Below are positions 60,334 to 64,000 of a stretch of DNA of 64,000 bases, in pieces (positions within the stretch are counted from its first letter, which is position 1; every line of letters begins with the position of its first letter). Under the pieces are notes generated by a model that made no database searches, was not told where the DNA came from, and saw nothing but the letters and a program-made list of their open reading frames with translations. The DNA is from Candidatus Roseilinea sp. (GTDB lineage: Bacteria > Chloroflexota > Anaerolineae > J036 > Brachytrichaceae), in NCBI GenBank assembly GCA_025998955.1, contig AP024676.1, positions 2,728,001-2,792,000 of the forward strand. The letters run 5' to 3'. A program made the position numbers and the translations under genes.

Positions 60334-60387
60334 TTCATGAATGATGATTCAAGTGTGTGATCCACGCTAATCATCATTCATGAATCA
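60331..60387. repeat. Perfect 19 bp inverted repeat between rpmE and the ccdA-like gene
   Basis: Arms TGATTCATGAATGATGATT (60331-60349) and its exact complement (60369-60387), with a 19 nt loop. The left arm includes the rpmE stop codon; the right arm ends 3 nt before the next ATG. There is no U tract, so a role in mRNA stability or start-site masking is more likely than termination. Confidence 0.8.
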
Positions 60388-60390
60388 TCT

Positions 60391-61203
60391 ATGATCAGCC
60401 AAATGGCCGAGCAAGTCATCCAACCCTCTGCCCGCGCCGCTACGGTGCCACTTACCCGCGCGCAACGCTGGCGCACATTCAATCAGGGGCTGATCTTCGT
60501 CGCCGGCTTCGCCACCTTCGTTGTCGGCGTGTTCGGCTTCGTCGGAACTTTGCTCGGCGATGTGTTCTATGACCTGCGTGAGGTCGTGCGCGTCCTGGGT
60601 GGGATCGCTTTGATCGTCTTCGGCTTGTTCACCCTGCGCATCGTCAACTTGCCCTTTCTCTACAGCGACACACGCCGCGACCTGGGGACGATCGGCAAGG
60701 GCGTCGGCGCGGCGCGCTCTTACCTGACCGGCATGGCTTTCGCCGCCGGCTGGACGCCCTGCATCGGCCCGTTTCTCGGCGCAATCCTCACGCTCAGCGT
60801 CACCAGCGAACTCGGCGCGCGCGTCGCATTGCTCGTCGCCTATACGCTCGGCCTCGGCATTCCCTTCCTGCTGGTCGCCGCGATGGCCGACCGGATGGTG
60901 CCGGCCCTGCGGCGTGTGCAGAAACATAGGCGCGCCATCGAGATCATCAGCGGCCTACTCCTCATCGGCGTGGGCGCGGCGCTGCTGTTCGGCCAGATCT
61001 CCCAGCTCAGCGCATCGCTCGCCGGCGCCGGCTTCACACTGGAATCGCAGGTGCTGGGCAACGCTGCGCTGAGCATCCCCGTGGCTGCCGCGGCGGGCCT
61101 GCTGTCTTTCCTCTCGCCTTGCGTGTTGCCGCTCGTGCCGGCCTATCTCGGCTTCATCGGCGGCGTCACGGTGAACAGCGCAACGCGACAACGAGGCGCG
61201 TAG
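60391..61203 (+). CDS. CcdA-family membrane protein, apparently circularly permuted
   Basis: 270 aa with six hydrophobic segments. CcdA moves reducing power across the membrane to thiol proteins through two Cys. Normally the first helix has SFLSPCVLPLVPAYLGF and the fourth GWTPCIGP. Here the GWTPCIGP block comes at residues 120-127 (Cys124, helix 3) and LSFLSPCVLPLVPAYLGFIG at 238-257 (Cys244, helix 6). The N-terminal RAQRWRTFNQGLIFVAGF is what usually follows helix 1. No missing first helix is encoded upstream. Both key Cys and six helices are kept, so topology parity is preserved. No Shine-Dalgarno is visible. Confidence 0.82.
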   Translation: MISQMAEQVIQPSARAATVPLTRAQRWRTFNQGLIFVAGFATFVVGVFGFVGTLLGDVFYDLREVVRVLGGIALIVFGLFTLRIVNLPFLYSDTRRDLGTIGKGVGAARSYLTGMAFAAGWTPCIGPFLGAILTLSVTSELGARVALLVAYTLGLGIPFLLVAAMADRMVPALRRVQKHRRAIEIISGLLLIGVGAALLFGQISQLSASLAGAGFTLESQVLGNAALSIPVAAAAGLLSFLSPCVLPLVPAYLGFIGGVTVNSATRQRGA

Positions 61204-61215
61204 GTCGCCCGTGCG

Positions 61216-62280
61216 TCACGCGGCACGCACGCCACCGCCGTTCCTTGCAGCGACGATTTGAGCCATCGTCGCCAGCGCAATTTCTTCCGGCGTGCGCGCG
61301 CCGATGTCCAGGCCGATGGGTGAATGCAGCCGGCTCAACTGCGCCTCACCCAGGCCGGCAGCCGCCAACCGCTTCCGTCGCGCCTCGCGCGTCTTCTTCC
61401 CGCCCAACGCGCCGATGTAGAACGCCGGGCTGGCTAACGCTGCCTGCAACGTAGGATCATCGAACTTGGCGTCGTGCGTCAATGTGACCACAGCCGTCGA
61501 GCGCGTGATCGTCAGCAACTCGAAGGCCTTGCGCGGGTGCTCGTTGATGATGCGGTCGGCGTGCGGGAAGCGCGCGGCGTTGCCGAAGGCGCTGCGCGGA
61601 TCCACGACGATGACGCGATAGCCCATCGCCTTCGCCATCGTCGTTAGGGCGATGGCGATGTGTACGCCGCCGACGATGATCAGCGTTGGCTTGGGCAAAA
61701 TGGACTCGACGAAAGCGGTGAGTCGCATGCCGCTAGACGTGAGCAGTTCAACCTGACGCGACTCGCCCTCTTGCAGCACTGCGCGGGCCGCGCCGAGTAA
61801 CGCCGCATAGACCTCGGCGCCTTCTGCATCAGCCGTCGGCACAACCGCGCCATCCGCGTCGAGCATCAGCTTGTAGCCCAGCCACGCCTCCGGCCCCTGC
61901 ACGACGGTTGCCGTAGCTGCCGGGATGTCTCGCTCGAAGACGCGCTGCCAGAATGCGCGCAGCGCCGGTGTGAGCGGCTCGACGAAGACCGCGATGCTAC
62001 CGCCACAGGCCAGCCCGACCGTCTCGAAGGCCGTTTCATCGGCGACGCCGAAGCGCAGCAACTGCGGGCGACCGGTCTCCAGCGTTTCGACGCCGGCCTC
62101 GAACACGGCGCCCTCGACACAGCCGCCGCTTACCGAGCCGGCGATGCGATGGCTCGGCGTGAGCGCCATCTTCGCGCCGACCCCGCGCGGGGCCGATCCC
62201 CACGTCTCGATCACCGTCGCCACCGCGACCGGCTCACCTTGTTCGCTCCATTCGCCGATCGCCTCGATAATCTCTCGCAT
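61216..62280 (-). CDS. XdhC/CoxI family protein
   Basis: 354 aa. An N-terminal XdhC domain (AVATVIETWGSAPRGVGAKM and the Cys motif GSVSGGCVEGAVF) and a C-terminal Rossmann domain (LIIVGGVHIAIALTTMAKAM, VIVVDPRSAF, SPAFYIGALGGKKTREARR). XdhC-like proteins insert sulfurated molybdenum cofactor into xanthine dehydrogenase-type enzymes. No molybdoenzyme is in the window. It converges with the ccdA-like gene, 12 nt apart. Confidence 0.9.
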   Translation of the reverse strand: MREIIEAIGEWSEQGEPVAVATVIETWGSAPRGVGAKMALTPSHRIAGSVSGGCVEGAVFEAGVETLETGRPQLLRFGVADETAFETVGLACGGSIAVFVEPLTPALRAFWQRVFERDIPAATATVVQGPEAWLGYKLMLDADGAVVPTADAEGAEVYAALLGAARAVLQEGESRQVELLTSSGMRLTAFVESILPKPTLIIVGGVHIAIALTTMAKAMGYRVIVVDPRSAFGNAARFPHADRIINEHPRKAFELLTITRSTAVVTLTHDAKFDDPTLQAALASPAFYIGALGGKKTREARRKRLAAAGLGEAQLSRLHSPIGLDIGARTPEEIALATMAQIVAARNGGGVRAA

Positions 62281-62351
62281 AGCCTGATCTCTTGCGCGAT
62301 CGCTCGATCGCGCCGAAAGTATAGGCGACTCTTTCTATCTCAGGACATGCC

Positions 62352-63614
62352 ATGACTGCGAAGCTCAAAATCATCGAAGTCGAGCGCATCACGTTGAACG
62401 TCCCTTTCACCGAGCGCTGCGAGCGGTTGAACGCCCGTGAAGTTTGGAATTGGCGCGTCAGCGAGATCATTCGCGTGGTGACCGACGCCGGCATCGTCGG
62501 CTACGGCGAGACGCTGCCCCATTACACATGGGGCCGCGTGAGCGACGAGGCAATCGCGCGCGTCCAAGGCGGCAACCCGGCCGACTTCCTCGGCGACGAT
62601 GTGCTGGGCGCCGGCTTGCAGATGGCGCTCTACGATGTTGTCGGCCAAGCGCTGGGCGTCCCGGTCTATCGCTTGTTCAACCTGCCCAAGGTGCGCGATT
62701 GGTGCCCGATCTCGTGGTGGAACATTGATGCCTCGCCGGAGGATAACGCCGCCGAGGCGCAAGAGGCGGTTGCGCGCGGCTACACGTCCTACAAGATCAA
62801 GGCTCGGCCGTGGTGGGATGTGTTCGCGCAGGTCGAGGCCATTGCCCAGGTCACGCCGCCGCACTTCCGGCTGGACCTGGACTGGAACCAGATGCTGATC
62901 AACGCCGGCAACGCCGCGCCGGTGCTGGCCGAGCTAGATCGCGAGCCGCGCGTGGCGATCTACGAATCACCCATCATGCAGCGCGACGTCGAAGGCTTGC
63001 GCCAATTGCGCGGCAAAACCAGCCGGCCGATCGCGCTGCACTTCGGCGATCCGCCCTTTCCGGTCGTCGCGCGAGATCAGGTTTGCGATGGATTCGTCAT
63101 CAGCGGTGGCGTCTCGCGCGTGTTGCGGGAGGCCGCCCAAGCCGCGGCGTTCGACAAGCCGTTCTGGTTGCAACTTGTCGGCACAGGGCTGACTACGCTG
63201 ATGTCGCTGCACTTGGGCGCGGTGTTGCCTTTTGCGCAATGGCCGGCGGTCAACTGCCTGAACAACTACGCCGACGACTTGCTCGTGCAGCCGATCGAGA
63301 TCGTCGGCGGCTGTGCCCGCGTGCCCGAAGCTCCCGGTCTGGGCATCGCCGTAGATGAGGCAGCCCTGACGAAATACCGCATGGATCCACCCTACGTGCT
63401 GCCCAAGCCGCGCCTGTTGCTGGAAGTGATTTGGCCGAACGATCACCGCCGCTTCTACGCCGACATCTGGCAGGCCTGGGCAGATGCCCAGCACGGCAAC
63501 ATTCCGGCGCAAGCGCGCGGCGTACGCATGGCGACGCACCCCGACGACGGCTCGCGCGAATGGACAGACCTGTTCGCCCGCGCGCAGGCCGGGCCGGTGG
63601 TCATGCGCGTCTGA
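62352..63614 (+). CDS. Mandelate racemase/muconate lactonizing enzyme family protein
   Basis: 420 aa, enolase superfamily. The N-terminal capping domain begins KIIEVERITLNVPFTERCER, and the barrel has the KxK acid/base motif SYKIKARPW (K148, K150). Metal ligands are probably Asp in FRLDLDWNQ (D175/D177), Glu in YESPI (E205) and an acidic residue near HFGDPP (D233). It is likely a sugar-acid dehydratase or epimerase; the residues do not settle which. It is divergent from the xdhC-like gene across 71 nt. A 123 nt gap follows. Confidence 0.87.
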   Translation: MTAKLKIIEVERITLNVPFTERCERLNAREVWNWRVSEIIRVVTDAGIVGYGETLPHYTWGRVSDEAIARVQGGNPADFLGDDVLGAGLQMALYDVVGQALGVPVYRLFNLPKVRDWCPISWWNIDASPEDNAAEAQEAVARGYTSYKIKARPWWDVFAQVEAIAQVTPPHFRLDLDWNQMLINAGNAAPVLAELDREPRVAIYESPIMQRDVEGLRQLRGKTSRPIALHFGDPPFPVVARDQVCDGFVISGGVSRVLREAAQAAAFDKPFWLQLVGTGLTTLMSLHLGAVLPFAQWPAVNCLNNYADDLLVQPIEIVGGCARVPEAPGLGIAVDEAALTKYRMDPPYVLPKPRLLLEVIWPNDHRRFYADIWQAWADAQHGNIPAQARGVRMATHPDDGSREWTDLFARAQAGPVVMRV

Positions 63615-63737
63615 GCGCGCCTCGGTGTGGCTCGACTGCAGCCGCTACGTCCCCAGCGCAGACTTCTGTGCCCCGAACGGGACGGAAGTGCGCCCTACCG
63701 CTAGATGCCGGTTCGTCTCCCTTGCCGAACGCACCCG

Positions 63738-64000
63738 TTAGCTCGTTCTCTGCACAACCACTTGATAGCCATGGTGAACTACCCTTAATCGCAGCGCGTA
63801 GGCCTCCAAGAACAGGTCAATCGCGATTTGGGGGCGCTGCGCGGCGGGCTTGCTCATTTCCCATAAATAGTCATCGAAGATGATCAGGCCATTGCATTTC
63901 AACAGGCGCCAACTCAGCGCAGCGTCCAGTAAGACGTCGGCAGCACGGTGGCTCCCATCTACATAGATCACATCGAAGTATGCTTCCGGCAGTTCCGGCA
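63738..64000 (-). CDS. Class I SAM methyltransferase, 5' end cut by window
   Basis: The C-terminal part of a Methyltransf_24-like enzyme. The frame remains open to the window edge and reads LPELPEAYFDVIYVDGSHRA, the strand-4 motif of the family, followed by WRLLKCNGLIIFDDYLW. The GTG at 63971 is internal, not the start. About 87 residues are visible. Often found with glycosyltransferases in cell-surface loci; the substrate is unknown. Confidence 0.82.
   Translation of the reverse strand, partial: PELPEAYFDVIYVDGSHRAADVLLDAALSWRLLKCNGLIIFDDYLWEMSKPAAQRPQIAIDLFLEAYALRLRVVHHGYQVVVQRTS

Noticed and set aside
1-64000. CRISPR array, tRNA or rRNA genes, prophage or toxin-antitoxin module
   Set aside because: No regularly spaced direct repeats, no cloverleaf sequence recognised, and no phage structural or integrase genes seen. 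Small tRNA genes could be missed by eye.

Overview
The window is GC-rich bacterial DNA with dense, mostly co-directional genes and short overlaps. ATGA, GTGA and TGATG couplings are frequent. I think it comes from a Chloroflexota (Anaerolineae-like) genome. Reasons: large secreted proteins with Pro/Thr-rich linkers, an XRE/NB-ARC/TPR regulator, an orphan UgpC-type ATPase and the general protein style. This placement is an impression from the proteins, not a computed result. No tRNA, rRNA or CRISPR array was found.

Region 1 (1-30805, all + strand) is one large surface-polysaccharide locus. It holds seven GT4-type and four GT2-type glycosyltransferases, two GT-C-like multispanning proteins, an O-antigen ligase/polymerase-like membrane protein, a Wzm/Wzt ABC exporter whose ATPase carries a C-terminal Wzt-type domain, a frameshifted OpgC-like acyltransferase and a secreted BNR-repeat protein. 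Its core is a sugar-activation block (15480-24913): a class III aminotransferase, a glucose-1-phosphate cytidylyltransferase (RfbF), a UXS-like SDR, a nucleotide-sugar 6-dehydrogenase, an RfbC-like epimerase, a DRL-like oxidoreductase with a SAF domain, a methyltransferase and a second nucleotidyltransferase. No CDP-glucose 4,6-dehydratase is present, so the product is unlikely to be a classic 3,6-dideoxyhexose. The block may make an undescribed activated sugar or polyol.

Region 2 (30860-52496) is mostly housekeeping: DinB protein, threonine synthase and homoserine kinase, the orphan sugar-ABC ATPase, methyltransferase, a broken 2'-5' RNA ligase-like gene, CPBP protease, DHFR-like reductase, a large lipoprotein divergent from an XRE/NB-ARC/TPR regulator, RecN, a class III aminotransferase, a YbbR protein, proline dehydrogenase, a VOC protein, E1 alpha and beta of a 2-oxoacid dehydrogenase, a MerR-like regulator and a DUF454-like membrane protein.

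Region 3 (52473-59260) has a CUT1 sugar-transport operon (binding lipoprotein, two permeases, amidohydrolase) on the minus strand, then a mobile patch: an ISAs1-like transposase remnant, one copy of a dispersed repeat, and an ISKra4-like element with recognisable terminal inverted repeats and a frameshifted transposase.

Region 4 (59265-64000) has the rplU-rpmA-rpmE operon behind a consensus sigma-70 promoter, a CcdA homologue whose first membrane segment appears to have moved to the C terminus (circular permutation), an XdhC-like protein, an enolase-superfamily enzyme and a partial methyltransferase cut by the window end.

Two window-wide patterns stand out. Five different intercistronic hairpins each end 3-11 nt before the start codon of the downstream gene. 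Several genes have a -10-like hexamer 8-9 nt before an ATG with no Shine-Dalgarno sequence, which suggests leaderless mRNAs.
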